Shown: positions 42,105-52,986, counted from the first letter of the stretch. The stretch is DNA of 64,000 nucleotides from Flectonema sp. DT1601 (GCA_964019425.1 OZ025804.1:434001-498000); one strand, 5' to 3'. The notes: generated by a model not told the origin, from the sequence alone. Program-made: numbers and translations.

Positions 42105-45100
42105 CTACCGTCCTAATAGTTGTGCCAGTCTGTCTAAGGTTGTGACAAATCCAGTCATCTGCTGTTGATTCGCAGGTAAGTAGCAGTCCTCCAGCTGGCA
42201 TGCTTCCTCTCCCTTGTCATTCATCATGTGACTGATGTATTTTTCCCTCAAGGTTTCTATACACCAATGTTCGCATATAAATAATACATGATGTGCTGTC
42301 GCCTTTCCAAGTTTACAGAAAAAGCACAGCTCGTTCAGTCCTTTGATTATCAGAGATCTACAATGTCCCACTCTAAAGCGTGACATCAGTACTTCCTCTG
42401 GTCGTGTTAGAGCTTCGATGTACGGAGGGTGTCTTACCTCTCCCGGTCCGATCCAGTTCTCCCGTTTTCTCCGCTTGTGAAACGTCATCAATGTTCCCAT
42501 GTCAAGTTGAGTGGGCAGTTGTTTAATAATAACATCTTCGTGAGGTGGATCTTCCTTCAGGCCTGCAGCGAATTTCGCCAGTTGGTCCGCTACTTCGTTG
42601 TACCGCACGTTTCTGTGTGCCGGTACATACTGCATGTTGACTTGGATTCCCTTCTTCTCCAGTTTCATTGCCAACTTCCAGATCTTTTTGTTCATTGGGG
42701 ACCTTTGTTTATATGGCCCTTGTTCCAATGCCTGCATGACTGACATCGAATCAGTCAACAGGTGCGTCGTTGTTGTTAGAGATTCATGTTCATCCTCCGC
42801 CACCTGAACTAAATTTTCCAACGCCAGTTTTACTGCAATCTGCTCGGTCCTATAAGAGGAACCCGCTACTGGTATTTTATATCCAAGTAGACGCATCTTG
42901 CTTTCTTTTACTATGACCACAGCGGCAGCCGAGTCTGTCATGTAAGTCTCGGATTTGTGTCTTATCGACCCGTCAGTGTAGACTTTCATCTCGTGAGTTG
43001 GTAGTTCAGCTTCTCGCTGTTCAGCCTCTTCCTTGTTGCTTGAATATGTGAATCTCATCGCACTAGTACTTTTCCATGGAGGGAGAGTGTAGTGTTCTGG
43101 GTTCACTTCCAGGTTGGTAATGCTCCGGTAGTTGTCAAGTCCAGGGACACCAGAGACATAGTCTATCCAGACATTCCATCCCCATTTTGATTTTTGGTAT
43201 AATTCTGAACTCCCTGTTCTCGTCAGCTTGCGAGTCGGCAGGAACGGACTCAATTTGAAACGTTCATAAGTTCTACACATCTTATACTGGATGTGTTCCT
43301 TTAGTCTTGGCGTATCGGCTTCTTTGTAAAGTCTCTGTAGTTTGGTGCTCCGCAGACATCCAGTTACCAGCCTCACTGCCCTGTTTACCAGTAATTCCAG
43401 TTGTTCGAAGCACTCTTTTGGTAACATCCAAGCAAAGCTTTCAACACCATAAAGCACCCTTGCTAACACCACCGTCACCAGTATACTAATGAGTGTCCTC
43501 TTTCTGCAGCCTATCCTAGTGAGTCTAACCAACAAGCCTAGACCCTTGGAAGCAGCTGTCATCATCTTTTGAATTTGCGACTTAAAGGTTAACTTCTCGT
43601 CATAATGTACACCCAGGTACCGCACGGTATTCGTCTTGTGAACTTTTCGTCCAACCGCATAGGCAAATCCGTGTAGTCCGGGCCCCACTCTTTCCAGCAT
43701 CTTATCTATTTCTGCCTTGTTGTGGACTTTCTTCAGTTGTGGGAAGCGGGCACTCATCTTCATTGTTTTCAGTACCGCCGGTTTGTTCGGTAGCTTGACT
43801 TTGATCTTATGTTTTGGAACGACGTACAGGTGAGTGATGGCGAATTCTTCTTTTGAAACTACAGTTGTTGAGTTATCATCCTTCACAAGGTTACTCATTT
43901 GTTCTGCCGTGGCCACCACATATTTAAATGTGTGTTCCTCCGAGTATACCACTACTGGGGACTTGTCGTGAGTTCCACTTGGCCTCACGTGAATGTATTC
44001 CGTCTTGCCAGGGTTCTTATTGATTTTGATGTGTGAGTCAAGTGCCCACCTTTCAAATATTTTGACTGCGTTGTTAACCTTGTTTTCTAAACAGCTGACA
44101 GTGCCTGCGGTTATTACTATTCCAACATCATCTGCAAAGACAGTCGGTTCGTACATCTCTAGTTTATCTATCAAATCGTTTATGAAGATAGAGAATAACT
44201 GGGGTCCCAGCACGCTTCCTTGTGGTACTCCTACTCGAATGTTCCGGAATGCTCCCTTCACTCCATTCACCCTTGTTGAAATCTTCCTACTAGTCAAGTA
44301 GTTTTGAACCCACCGTAGATATTTCGTTGGTAGTCCTATTTTGGACATCTTATTTAGAAGAGTTACCGGTTGAACTGCATCAAAGGCTTTTTGTAGGTCG
44401 AAGGTGATTAATATCGCTTCTTCTCCCATTGCCTTGGCACTTTTGAGTTTGTCTGTAACTATACAGAGATTTTCAATGGAATCCCGTCCTCGTTTGTAGG
44501 CTGCTTGCCTCGGATTCATTCTGTCTTTCAACAGGTGGTGCATCCGTTCTACGACCATTCTTTCAAAGAGTTTCGAGACGGTCGAGGTTAGTGCTATCGG
44601 TCTGTACGATAGGACTTGTTTCTTGTCTTTATCAGGTTTCAGTATGGGTATTACCATTCCACTTTTCCAGCACCTGGGTACTGCTGATCGTTGCCATGAG
44701 AGGTTGAATAGTCTTAGTAGTTGCTCGAGGAAAGCTTTTGGAAGTTGTTTTAACATCGAGTTCCAGATGTGGTCAGGTCCAGGTGCCTTCTTCTCCTTTG
44801 TTTTTGAAATTTGTCGTTCCAGTTCAGGCATTCCAAATTCCACCGAGTTGTCATCAGGTATTCCTTGTAAGGTTGGTTCACCATCTTCGAATTTGAATTG
44901 GTCTGCGTATGTTTTGGTGAAGACATCTGCCATCTCCCGCGAGTCGGTTAATTCCTTCTCACCGTCGACAATCTTAGTAATTGAATGGTCCATCATTCTA
45001 CCTTCCAGTTGTTTAACTTTTCTAAAGGCCCATCGGTAGTCCATTCCAGTCATGTCGCACTCAATGATCTTCTGTTTGATCATGTTGATACCTCTTTCAA

Positions 45101-46022
45101 TTGCTTCTGAGTCTGTCTTATCAGGGTCAGTCTCTGCCATTAAATCTTCCAATTCTGAATCCCTCACAGCGAAGGTACTACTTGACTTTTTGTTGTAGCC
45201 TGGGATGGCCCTACTCGCTGCTCTCAGAATCTCGTTGTTGATCCTATTAGCAAGTTTCTGCACATTCTTAATTCTTTCTAATTTGGGCGCTGCCCTTTCC
45301 AACAATATTTTATAATAATTCCAATCGGCACAATGCCACTTCCATTTCCATGTCCCAGAACTCTCTTTTGAATATTCATCTGTTTTGATATCTTCGATTG
45401 TCAGTTTGAGTGGCAGGTGATCGCTGCCCCATCCCTTCATGAGTTCGATTTGTGCATCTATTGAAATATCTAATGCAATTACATCCGGAGAAGCTGAGCT
45501 TTGTGGTCTTGTGTGTTGTTGAGGTTTATTTAGAATTTTAATTGTTGCTTCTAGTGACCAATCGTAGAAGCTGTTACCAGTGGTGTTCGTATTACCATTT
45601 GACCAAGTTGAATGGTGTCCATTAATGTCACCCGCAATCAATGTGCCGGGCTCTGTTTTGAACTTCCAGGTTGTTGCCTTGATTTCAGGCGGGTGGTAAA
45701 CATTGTGAATTGTCAATGGCGGATTAGATTGAAGTACTACTGTTAATATCTCAGTTTGGTCATGTGAGATGTCGGGGTGTTTTAATATTAACTTATTTAA
45801 ATCATTTCTGACCAGAGTGACGAGTCCTCGATGACCTGACTTGATGGTGCTGTCTCTCCTGTGGATTGAATATCCTTCAATAGCGAAGTGTTTTTCTTTT
45901 GATAACCACGTTTCCTGCAGTAGTACTACTTCAGGCTTTTCTTCTTTCAGTGCCCAGTTCAATCGAAAGTAATTTTCTGGTTTCAGAACTGAGCGAATGT
46001 TATTTGACCAAATCACAATCAT
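42105..46022 (-). CDS. LINE ORF2: APE endonuclease, reverse transcriptase, RNase H, zinc knuckle
   Basis: The protein has 1,305 residues. APE-type endonuclease 1-~210: N7/N8, E37 in QETW, D132 and N134 in GDINGHH, and the S200-D201-H202 triad. RT about 415-700: SYRPIAL, FDLQKAFD (D542), GVPQGSVLGP (598-607), FADD (629-632). RNase H about 1011-1150: D1017 in YTDGS, E1060, D1091, H1136, and D1146 in NEVADQLA. C-terminal knuckle C1233-x2-C1236...HH(1244-1245)...C1250. All catalytic residues are present, so it is potentially active in target-primed reverse transcription. RNase H behind RT places it near the I/Ingi/Tad-like RNase-H-bearing LINEs rather than classical L1. The start overlaps the ORF1 stop (ATGA). 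Confidence 0.95.
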   Translation of the reverse strand: MIVIWSNNIRSVLKPENYFRLNWALKEEKPEVVLLQETWLSKEKHFAIEGYSIHRRDSTIKSGHRGLVTLVRNDLNKLILKHPDISHDQTEILTVVLQSNPPLTIHNVYHPPEIKATTWKFKTEPGTLIAGDINGHHSTWSNGNTNTTGNSFYDWSLEATIKILNKPQQHTRPQSSASPDVIALDISIDAQIELMKGWGSDHLPLKLTIEDIKTDEYSKESSGTWKWKWHCADWNYYKILLERAAPKLERIKNVQKLANRINNEILRAASRAIPGYNKKSSSTFAVRDSELEDLMAETDPDKTDSEAIERGINMIKQKIIECDMTGMDYRWAFRKVKQLEGRMMDHSITKIVDGEKELTDSREMADVFTKTYADQFKFEDGEPTLQGIPDDNSVEFGMPELERQISKTKEKKAPGPDHIWNSMLKQLPKAFLEQLLRLFNLSWQRSAVPRCWKSGMVIPILKPDKDKKQVLSYRPIALTSTVSKLFERMVVERMHHLLKDRMNPRQAAYKRGRDSIENLCIVTDKLKSAKAMGEEAILITFDLQKAFDAVQPVTLLNKMSKIGLPTKYLRWVQNYLTSRKISTRVNGVKGAFRNIRVGVPQGSVLGPQLFSIFINDLIDKLEMYEPTVFADDVGIVITAGTVSCLENKVNNAVKIFERWALDSHIKINKNPGKTEYIHVRPSGTHDKSPVVVYSEEHTFKYVVATAEQMSNLVKDDNSTTVVSKEEFAITHLYVVPKHKIKVKLPNKPAVLKTMKMSARFPQLKKVHNKAEIDKMLERVGPGLHGFAYAVGRKVHKTNTVRYLGVHYDEKLTFKSQIQKMMTAASKGLGLLVRLTRIGCRKRTLISILVTVVLARVLYGVESFAWMLPKECFEQLELLVNRAVRLVTGCLRSTKLQRLYKEADTPRLKEHIQYKMCRTYERFKLSPFLPTRKLTRTGSSELYQKSKWGWNVWIDYVSGVPGLDNYRSITNLEVNPEHYTLPPWKSTSAMRFTYSSNKEEAEQREAELPTHEMKVYTDGSIRHKSETYMTDSAAAVVIVKESKMRLLGYKIPVAGSSYRTEQIAVKLALENLVQVAEDEHESLTTTTHLLTDSMSVMQALEQGPYKQRSPMNKKIWKLAMKLEKKGIQVNMQYVPAHRNVRYNEVADQLAKFAAGLKEDPPHEDVIIKQLPTQLDMGTLMTFHKRRKRENWIGPGEVRHPPYIEALTRPEEVLMSRFRVGHCRSLIIKGLNELCFFCKLGKATAHHVLFICEHWCIETLREKYISHMMNDKGEEACQLEDCYLPANQQQMTGFVTTLDRLAQLLGR

Positions 46023-47884
46023 GATTGGCCAGTGTTGTTCCTGTTGGTCGCACTTGTAGTAATCTTGTTCATACCAAGATTGTTCTCAATCCTCTTGACA
46101 GCTTCTATTAGCGAAGTGATGGCTGTCGCCATGTTGTTGTTGGCTGCTTCGTTCTTTTTCGTAGTTTGCACCAGGGTTTCTACAATCCCGGTTATCTGTG
46201 CCATGCCTTCATCAAGTCGAACTTGCATGTCCTTCACTTCTTTCTGAAGACGTTCGATTGTCTCGTTCGTTTTCTCTCTCAGGCTGTTGACGTTGTTTTC
46301 TACAACCTGAACTTCGGCCGTTGGTTTCTTCGTTGTCGGGAGTGACCTCTTGACCGCGGCTGCGTACGATGTTCTAGCCTCACGGTACTTAACTACAACG
46401 GGTTTCGCTGTTTCCTTCGCCTTCACTTCTGTTTCTAACTTTTCAATGAGGATGACAATATCTCCACACTGTACAAACCTTGATTCTGGTTTCTTGTCCA
46501 GTGCGATGATAAAGTCACCTCTATCCATCCTTATGAACTTTGACTTCAGTCCTATCTCCAATAGGATATTCCGAAGTCTGTTACCCCAGCTGTAAGGTGC
46601 TCCACTGAGACGGTGAAGCCCTTCGCCAAACACTGTGGATGCATATTTACCAGCACCCTTTCTTACTTTATCAACATCCTTTTGATAAACCACCCTCAAT
46701 CCAATCTTGCCATGAATGATGGTGAGTCCATGGCAGAGGTCATGTTGGGCTTTAAGTATGCCAACTGCCTCTTCGTTTGTTGTCTTGCGGTCCAGCCACA
46801 CTGTGGTGTACTGAGTGGGTGTCTGTCCCGCCACTGATTTAATCCGGAAATAAACATTTCCTATTCCGGAGTTTCTTAAAAGTGCGACAGCTGCTTCCAC
46901 ATCGTTTGGGAGAACAGTGAGTTCTACGAAGTCTTTGCCAACGTATCTGTAGGAGCGTTGATCGACTCTTCCGTGTTGTGCCACAACAGCTTTGACAATT
47001 GCTGTTACAGCTGCCGGGTTTTGGACCTGTGACTTGGTCAACTCTTTAGTTGTTATCCACGCAATTAATTCGTGGGTCACCGGTGCGTTGATCTTCTTGG
47101 CGATCGTTAGAGTTGGCCGGTGGATCGTGCCAGACAGAGCAACGAACCACCAGCTTCTTATTTTTAATTGCCCATCGAATTGGACAGGTGTCTGTATCTG
47201 ACTGCAGTCAGTTGCGTGTTGTAGGGCACGTTTTGGAGGTGGTCGTGTGAACACCATCGTCAGTTGCTTCGTTTTACTGGCCTTTTCGAAGTAGTCTTCG
47301 TCCAGGCTTCTTGCTTGTTGAGATAATGCAAGTATAATGCCGTTGGTCTTGCTGTTGAGGGTCTCAGTTGGCTGGAGTATTTTGCATTTAAAATGCTCCT
47401 TGTTTAGCTTCGGTGGTGGTCCATTCATAATCACCGTCGATCTTCTTTGTGCCTCTTTGATTTGAGGGCTTGATTGGGGTGCCTCATTTGACGGAGGGCT
47501 TTGATCTGCTTTTAAAAATTTACTTCCATGTGCCTCGATATTTTGAGGGCTTATTTGAATTGCCTCTTTGTTTTGAGGGCTTGTCTTTGTTTGAGTTGCC
47601 TCCTTGTTTTGAGGGCTTGCTTGAAATGCTGCGGGAGGTCCTACTGCGGTCACCTCTACTGCGATTCCTTCCGGTACTTCTGGAGAGTCCATCTCCATTT
47701 CTTCCTCTGATACTTCTGGTGATTCTCCCATCACCACGTCCTCGTCTTCTTGCTGTTGGGTCTCTTCTTCTTCCCGGATCTCATTTCTGGCTTGTTCCCT
47801 CATCATCTTCGCCTCTTTCCTTTCTCTTTCTCTCCTTTCTGCAGCCCTTCTATCTTGCGGACGCATTGCTTTCTTTCCAGCCAT
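46019..47884 (-). CDS. LINE ORF1 protein, unit 3
   Basis: The protein has 621 residues and is identical to ORF1 of units 1 and 2, placed just upstream of an intact ORF2. It is the only unit in which both proteins appear fully intact. See the unit 1 entry for domains. Confidence 0.85.
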   Translation of the reverse strand: MAGKKAMRPQDRRAAERRERERKEAKMMREQARNEIREEEETQQQEDEDVVMGESPEVSEEEMEMDSPEVPEGIAVEVTAVGPPAAFQASPQNKEATQTKTSPQNKEAIQISPQNIEAHGSKFLKADQSPPSNEAPQSSPQIKEAQRRSTVIMNGPPPKLNKEHFKCKILQPTETLNSKTNGIILALSQQARSLDEDYFEKASKTKQLTMVFTRPPPKRALQHATDCSQIQTPVQFDGQLKIRSWWFVALSGTIHRPTLTIAKKINAPVTHELIAWITTKELTKSQVQNPAAVTAIVKAVVAQHGRVDQRSYRYVGKDFVELTVLPNDVEAAVALLRNSGIGNVYFRIKSVAGQTPTQYTTVWLDRKTTNEEAVGILKAQHDLCHGLTIIHGKIGLRVVYQKDVDKVRKGAGKYASTVFGEGLHRLSGAPYSWGNRLRNILLEIGLKSKFIRMDRGDFIIALDKKPESRFVQCGDIVILIEKLETEVKAKETAKPVVVKYREARTSYAAAVKRSLPTTKKPTAEVQVVENNVNSLREKTNETIERLQKEVKDMQVRLDEGMAQITGIVETLVQTTKKNEAANNNMATAITSLIEAVKRIENNLGMNKITTSATNRNNTGQS

Positions 47885-48585
47885 TTTAATTTTTTTAAGG
47901 TTCGGAATCAATAAAGTACAGAATAAAATAAAACTGCAATAAAAGAAAAAGAAAAGAACGCAACATCACCTTCGGTGTTGTCGCAGTGTCTCATCCAACA
48001 CTCCTGTCTCCTTCTTCTCCTATTCTCCTTAAAAATTTCTCTTGAGGGCAGGCCTTCGGGCTGTTCAAGTGGTCTTTGACCACCGCTCTAGTTATATGCT
48101 CGACTCTTTGTTTTTCCTTATCGATGGTAGGAATGGTAACCGAATTAGCTTCGTGTGTCCAATTTCAAGGACGCGTGACCATTTATTTTTTTTCCGTTGC
48201 CGCTCTTCTTACGTCCTCAGGCGGAGCCTACCTATGTTTCCCGTGTTTTCCAATTTGTCAGACTTAAGTCAAAAAGAAAGTATAAAAGAAAGACAAAACA
48301 TAGAAGTGAAAAGAACAAAAATTTTTTTTTTTTGAGTGCATCACGACCCGTGAGTCTGTGATGCTGATTGCGCTGTTAGGCGCGGTTGTTCTTTTTCTTT
48401 CTTTCTTTCTTACTTTCTTTGTTTTGGGGGTTGGGGGTGGGAATCCCGTAGGCTTCGTATCTCCTTTCTTTGTTTTGATAACTTAAAACTAATACTACAT
48501 AATTAATTGTCCACTTGGACGACTTCAGATGTGTTGCAATGATGCCTTCAATGTTGATATTCGAAATGTCGATGTTTTAATAATA

Positions 48586-51500
48586 CTACCGTCCTAATAG
48601 TTGTGCCAGTCTGTCTAAGGTTGTGACAAATCCAGTCATCTGCTGTTGATTCGCAGGTAAGTAGCAGTCCTCCAGCTGGCATGCTTCCTCTCCCTTGTCA
48701 TTCATCATGTGACTGATGTATTTTTCCCTCAAGGTTTCTATACACCAATGTTCGCATATAAATAATACATGATGTGCTGTCGCCTTTCCAAGTTTACAGA
48801 AAAAGCACAGCTCGTTCAGTCCTTTGATTATCAGAGATCTACAATGTCCCACTCTAAAGCGTGACATCAGTACTTCCTCTGGTCGTGTTAGAGCTTCGAT
48901 GTACGGAGGGTGTCTTACCTCTCCCGGTCCGATCCAGTTCTCCCGTTTTCTCCGCTTGTGAAACGTCATCAATGTTCCCATGTCAAGTTGAGTGGGCAGT
49001 TGTTTAATAATAACATCTTCGTGAGGTGGATCTTCCTTCAGGCCTGCAGCGAATTTCGCCAGTTGGTCCGCTACTTCGTTGTACCGCACGTTTCTGTGTG
49101 CCGGTACATACTGCATGTTGACTTGGATTCCCTTCTTCTCCAGTTTCATTGCCAACTTCCAGATCTTTTTGTTCATTGGGGACCTTTGTTTATATGGCCC
49201 TTGTTCCAATGCCTGCATGACTGACATCGAATCAGTCAACAGGTGCGTCGTTGTTGTTAGAGATTCATGTTCATCCTCCGCCACCTGAACTAAATTTTCC
49301 AACGCCAGTTTTACTGCAATCTGCTCGGTCCTATAAGAGGAACCCGCTACTGGTATTTTATATCCAAGTAGACGCATCTTGCTTTCTTTTACTATGACCA
49401 CAGCGGCAGCCGAGTCTGTCATGTAAGTCTCGGATTTGTGTCTTATCGACCCGTCAGTGTAGACTTTCATCTCGTGAGTTGGTAGTTCAGCTTCTCGCTG
49501 TTCAGCCTCTTCCTTGTTGCTTGAATATGTGAATCTCATCGCACTAGTACTTTTCCATGGAGGGAGAGTGTAGTGTTCTGGGTTCACTTCCAGGTTGGTA
49601 ATGCTCCGGTAGTTGTCAAGTCCAGGGACACCAGAGACATAGTCTATCCAGACATTCCATCCCCATTTTGATTTTTGGTATAATTCTGAACTCCCTGTTC
49701 TCGTCAGCTTGCGAGTCGGCAGGAACGGACTCAATTTGAAACGTTCATAAGTTCTACACATCTTATACTGGATGTGTTCCTTTAGTCTTGGCGTATCGGC
49801 TTCTTTGTAAAGTCTCTGTAGTTTGGTGCTCCGCAGACATCCAGTTACCAGCCTCACTGCCCTGTTTACCAGTAATTCCAGTTGTTCGAAGCACTCTTTT
49901 GGTAACATCCAAGCAAAGCTTTCAACACCATAAAGCACCCTTGCTAACACCACCGTCACCAGTATACTAATGAGTGTCCTCTTTCTGCAGCCTATCCTAG
50001 TGAGTCTAACCAACAAGCCTAGACCCTTGGAAGCAGCTGTCATCATCTTTTGAATTTGCGACTTAAAGGTTAACTTCTCGTCATAATGTACACCCAGGTA
50101 CCGCACGGTATTCGTCTTGTGAACTTTTCGTCCAACCGCATAGGCAAATCCGTGTAGTCCGGGCCCCACTCTTTCCAGCATCTTATCTATTTCTGCCTTG
50201 TTGTGGACTTTCTTCAGTTGTGGGAAGCGGGCACTCATCTTCATTGTTTTCAGTACCGCCGGTTTGTTCGGTAGCTTGACTTTGATCTTATGTTTTGGAA
50301 CGACGTACAGGTGAGTGATGGCGAATTCTTCTTTTGAAACTACAGTTGTTGAGTTATCATCCTTCACAAGGTTACTCATTTGTTCTGCCGTGGCCACCAC
50401 ATATTTAAATGTGTGTTCCTCCGAGTATACCACTACTGGGGACTTGTCGTGAGTTCCACTTGGCCTCACGTGAATGTATTCCGTCTTGCCAGGGTTCTTA
50501 TTGATTTTGATGTGTGAGTCAAGTGCCCACCTTTCAAATATTTTGACTGCGTTGTTAACCTTGTTTTCTAAACAGCTGACAGTGCCTGCGGTTATTACTA
50601 TTCCAACATCATCTGCAAAGACAGTCGGTTCGTACATCTCTAGTTTATCTATCAAATCGTTTATGAAGATAGAGAATAACTGGGGTCCCAGCACGCTTCC
50701 TTGTGGTACTCCTACTCGAATGTTCCGGAATGCTCCCTTCACTCCATTCACCCTTGTTGAAATCTTCCTACTAGTCAAGTAGTTTTGAACCCACCGTAGA
50801 TATTTCGTTGGTAGTCCTATTTTGGACATCTTATTTAGAAGAGTTACCGGTTGAACTGCATCAAAGGCTTTTTGTAGGTCGAAGGTGATTAATATCGCTT
50901 CTTCTCCCATTGCCTTGGCACTTTTGAGTTTGTCTGTAACTATACAGAGATTTTCAATGGAATCCCGTCCTCGTTTGTAGGCTGCTTGCCTCGGATTCAT
51001 TCTGTCTTTCAACAGGTGGTGCATCCGTTCTACGACCATTCTTTCAAAGAGTTTCGAGACGGTCGAGGTTAGTGCTATCGGTCTGTACGATAGGACTTGT
51101 TTCTTGTCTTTATCAGGTTTCAGTATGGGTATTACCATTCCACTTTTCCAGCACCTGGGTACTGCTGATCGTTGCCATGAGAGGTTGAATAGTCTTAGTA
51201 GTTGCTCGAGGAAAGCTTTTGGAAGTTGTTTTAACATCGAGTTCCAGATGTGGTCAGGTCCAGGTGCCTTCTTCTCCTTTGTTTTTGAAATTTGTCGTTC
51301 CAGTTCAGGCATTCCAAATTCCACCGAGTTGTCATCAGGTATTCCTTGTAAGGTTGGTTCACCATCTTCGAATTTGAATTGGTCTGCGTATGTTTTGGTG
51401 AAGACATCTGCCATCTCCCGCGAGTCGGTTAATTCCTTCTCACCGTCGACAATCTTAGTAATTGAATGGTCCATCATTCTACCTTCCAGTTGTTTAACTT

Positions 51501-52503
51501 TTCTAAAGGCCCATCGGTAGTCCATTCCAGTCATGTCGCACTCAATGATCTTCTGTTTGATCATGTTGATACCTCTTTCAATTGCTTCTGAGTCTGTCTT
51601 ATCAGGGTCAGTCTCTGCCATTAAATCTTCCAATTCTGAATCCCTCACAGCGAAGGTACTACTTGACTTTTTGTTGTAGCCTGGGATGGCCCTACTCGCT
51701 GCTCTCAGAATCTCGTTGTTGATCCTATTAGCAAGTTTCTGCACATTCTTAATTCTTTCTAATTTGGGCGCTGCCCTTTCCAACAATATTTTATAATAAT
51801 TCCAATCGGCACAATGCCACTTCCATTTCCATGTCCCAGAACTCTCTTTTGAATATTCATCTGTTTTGATATCTTCGATTGTCAGTTTGAGTGGCAGGTG
51901 ATCGCTGCCCCATCCCTTCATGAGTTCGATTTGTGCATCTATTGAAATATCTAATGCAATTACATCCGGAGAAGCTGAGCTTTGTGGTCTTGTGTGTTGT
52001 TGAGGTTTATTTAGAATTTTAATTGTTGCTTCTAGTGACCAATCGTAGAAGCTGTTACCAGTGGTGTTCGTATTACCATTTGACCAAGTTGAATGGTGTC
52101 CATTAATGTCACCCGCAATCAATGTGCCGGGCTCTGTTTTGAACTTCCAGGTTGTTGCCTTGATTTCAGGCGGGTGGTAAACATTGTGAATTGTCAATGG
52201 CGGATTAGATTGAAGTACTACTGTTAATATCTCAGTTTGGTCATGTGAGATGTCGGGGTGTTTTAATATTAACTTATTTAAATCATTTCTGACCAGAGTG
52301 ACGAGTCCTCGATGACCTGACTTGATGGTGCTGTCTCTCCTGTGGATTGAATATCCTTCAATAGCGAAGTGTTTTTCTTTTGATAACCACGTTTCCTGCA
52401 GTAGTACTACTTCAGGCTTTTCTTCTTTCAGTGCCCAGTTCAATCGAAAGTAATTTTCTGGTTTCAGAACTGAGCGAATGTTATTTGACCAAATCACAAT
52501 CAT
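48586..52503 (-). CDS. LINE ORF2, unit 4 (intact)
   Basis: The protein has 1,305 residues, identical to the ORF2 at 42105-46022, with APE, RT, RNase H and zinc knuckle all intact. Its partner ORF1 is truncated, so the normal reinitiation context (a full upstream ORF1) is lost. Confidence 0.93.
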   Translation of the reverse strand: MIVIWSNNIRSVLKPENYFRLNWALKEEKPEVVLLQETWLSKEKHFAIEGYSIHRRDSTIKSGHRGLVTLVRNDLNKLILKHPDISHDQTEILTVVLQSNPPLTIHNVYHPPEIKATTWKFKTEPGTLIAGDINGHHSTWSNGNTNTTGNSFYDWSLEATIKILNKPQQHTRPQSSASPDVIALDISIDAQIELMKGWGSDHLPLKLTIEDIKTDEYSKESSGTWKWKWHCADWNYYKILLERAAPKLERIKNVQKLANRINNEILRAASRAIPGYNKKSSSTFAVRDSELEDLMAETDPDKTDSEAIERGINMIKQKIIECDMTGMDYRWAFRKVKQLEGRMMDHSITKIVDGEKELTDSREMADVFTKTYADQFKFEDGEPTLQGIPDDNSVEFGMPELERQISKTKEKKAPGPDHIWNSMLKQLPKAFLEQLLRLFNLSWQRSAVPRCWKSGMVIPILKPDKDKKQVLSYRPIALTSTVSKLFERMVVERMHHLLKDRMNPRQAAYKRGRDSIENLCIVTDKLKSAKAMGEEAILITFDLQKAFDAVQPVTLLNKMSKIGLPTKYLRWVQNYLTSRKISTRVNGVKGAFRNIRVGVPQGSVLGPQLFSIFINDLIDKLEMYEPTVFADDVGIVITAGTVSCLENKVNNAVKIFERWALDSHIKINKNPGKTEYIHVRPSGTHDKSPVVVYSEEHTFKYVVATAEQMSNLVKDDNSTTVVSKEEFAITHLYVVPKHKIKVKLPNKPAVLKTMKMSARFPQLKKVHNKAEIDKMLERVGPGLHGFAYAVGRKVHKTNTVRYLGVHYDEKLTFKSQIQKMMTAASKGLGLLVRLTRIGCRKRTLISILVTVVLARVLYGVESFAWMLPKECFEQLELLVNRAVRLVTGCLRSTKLQRLYKEADTPRLKEHIQYKMCRTYERFKLSPFLPTRKLTRTGSSELYQKSKWGWNVWIDYVSGVPGLDNYRSITNLEVNPEHYTLPPWKSTSAMRFTYSSNKEEAEQREAELPTHEMKVYTDGSIRHKSETYMTDSAAAVVIVKESKMRLLGYKIPVAGSSYRTEQIAVKLALENLVQVAEDEHESLTTTTHLLTDSMSVMQALEQGPYKQRSPMNKKIWKLAMKLEKKGIQVNMQYVPAHRNVRYNEVADQLAKFAAGLKEDPPHEDVIIKQLPTQLDMGTLMTFHKRRKRENWIGPGEVRHPPYIEALTRPEEVLMSRFRVGHCRSLIIKGLNELCFFCKLGKATAHHVLFICEHWCIETLREKYISHMMNDKGEEACQLEDCYLPANQQQMTGFVTTLDRLAQLLGR

Positions 52504-52708
52504 GATTGGCCAGTGTTGTTCCTGTTGGTCGCACTTGTAGTAATCTTGTTCATACCAAGATTGTTCTCAATCCTCTTGACAGCTTCTATTAGCGAAGTGA
52601 TGGCTGTCGCCATGTTGTTGTTGGCTGCTTCGTTCTTTTTCGTAGTTTGCACCAGGGTTTCTACAATCCCGGTTATCTGTGCCATGCCTTCATCAAGTCG
52701 AACTTGCA
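52500..52708 (-). pseudogene. LINE ORF1 C-terminal fragment, unit 4
   Basis: Only the last ~67 residues (VRLDEGMAQITGIVETLVQT onwards) are left, matching the other ORF1 copies. The break is at 52708. Confidence 0.85.
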
Positions 52709-52715
52709 AAAACAA

Positions 52716-52717
<2 letters not shown>

Positions 52718-52757
<40 letters not shown>

Positions 52758-52920
52758 ATAGAGAGGCAGGTAAGTGGGAGAGCAAACCCTCGGAACCAGC
52801 GATCCTTATGATGTATGAATGCGTGCTAAAAATATAAACCACATCAACAGTCTTAAGCTGGTTTTACAGGTCCCACGATTACCCGTCGCCATGGCGAAGA
52901 AAAGATAAGTAAATTATAAC
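52718..52920 (-). mobile_element. SINE-like repeat with poly-A tail (copy B)
   Basis: A 35-base T-run (52718-52752) is followed by a body similar to 27456-27610, including identical ccctcggaaccagcgatcct and similar gtcgcc(n)gaagaa segments. It sits directly against the broken 5' end of LINE unit 4. Confidence 0.5.
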
Positions 52921-52953
52921 TCATGATGGCTCACAAGGTCACGTTTTGTTTTG

Positions 52954-52986
<33 letters not shown>

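Larger units (their letters stand above)
41841..48321 (-). mobile_element. LINE array unit 3 (full length, both ORFs intact)
   Basis: 6,481 bases with 5'UTR, ORF1, ORF2, a ~250-base 3'UTR and a 12-base poly-A. The 3'UTR holds a short TTTC run and two small hairpins near the end (tcacg-acc-cgtga and gcgc-tgttag-gcgc). No target-site duplication lies between units: the poly-A of one meets the 5' end of the next. Confidence 0.92.
48322..52708 (-). mobile_element. LINE array unit 4 (5'-truncated)
   Basis: It has the complete ORF2 and 3' end but is cut inside ORF1: identity to the other units stops at 52708, after which aaaacaaag and a 35-base T-run begin. The truncation could be incomplete reverse transcription or later insertion of the neighbouring poly-A element. 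Confidence 0.9.

Noticed and set aside
35380-48321. LTR retrotransposon with long direct repeats
   Set aside because: The direct repeats are whole LINE units ending in poly-A; there is no LTR, protease, integrase or capsid.
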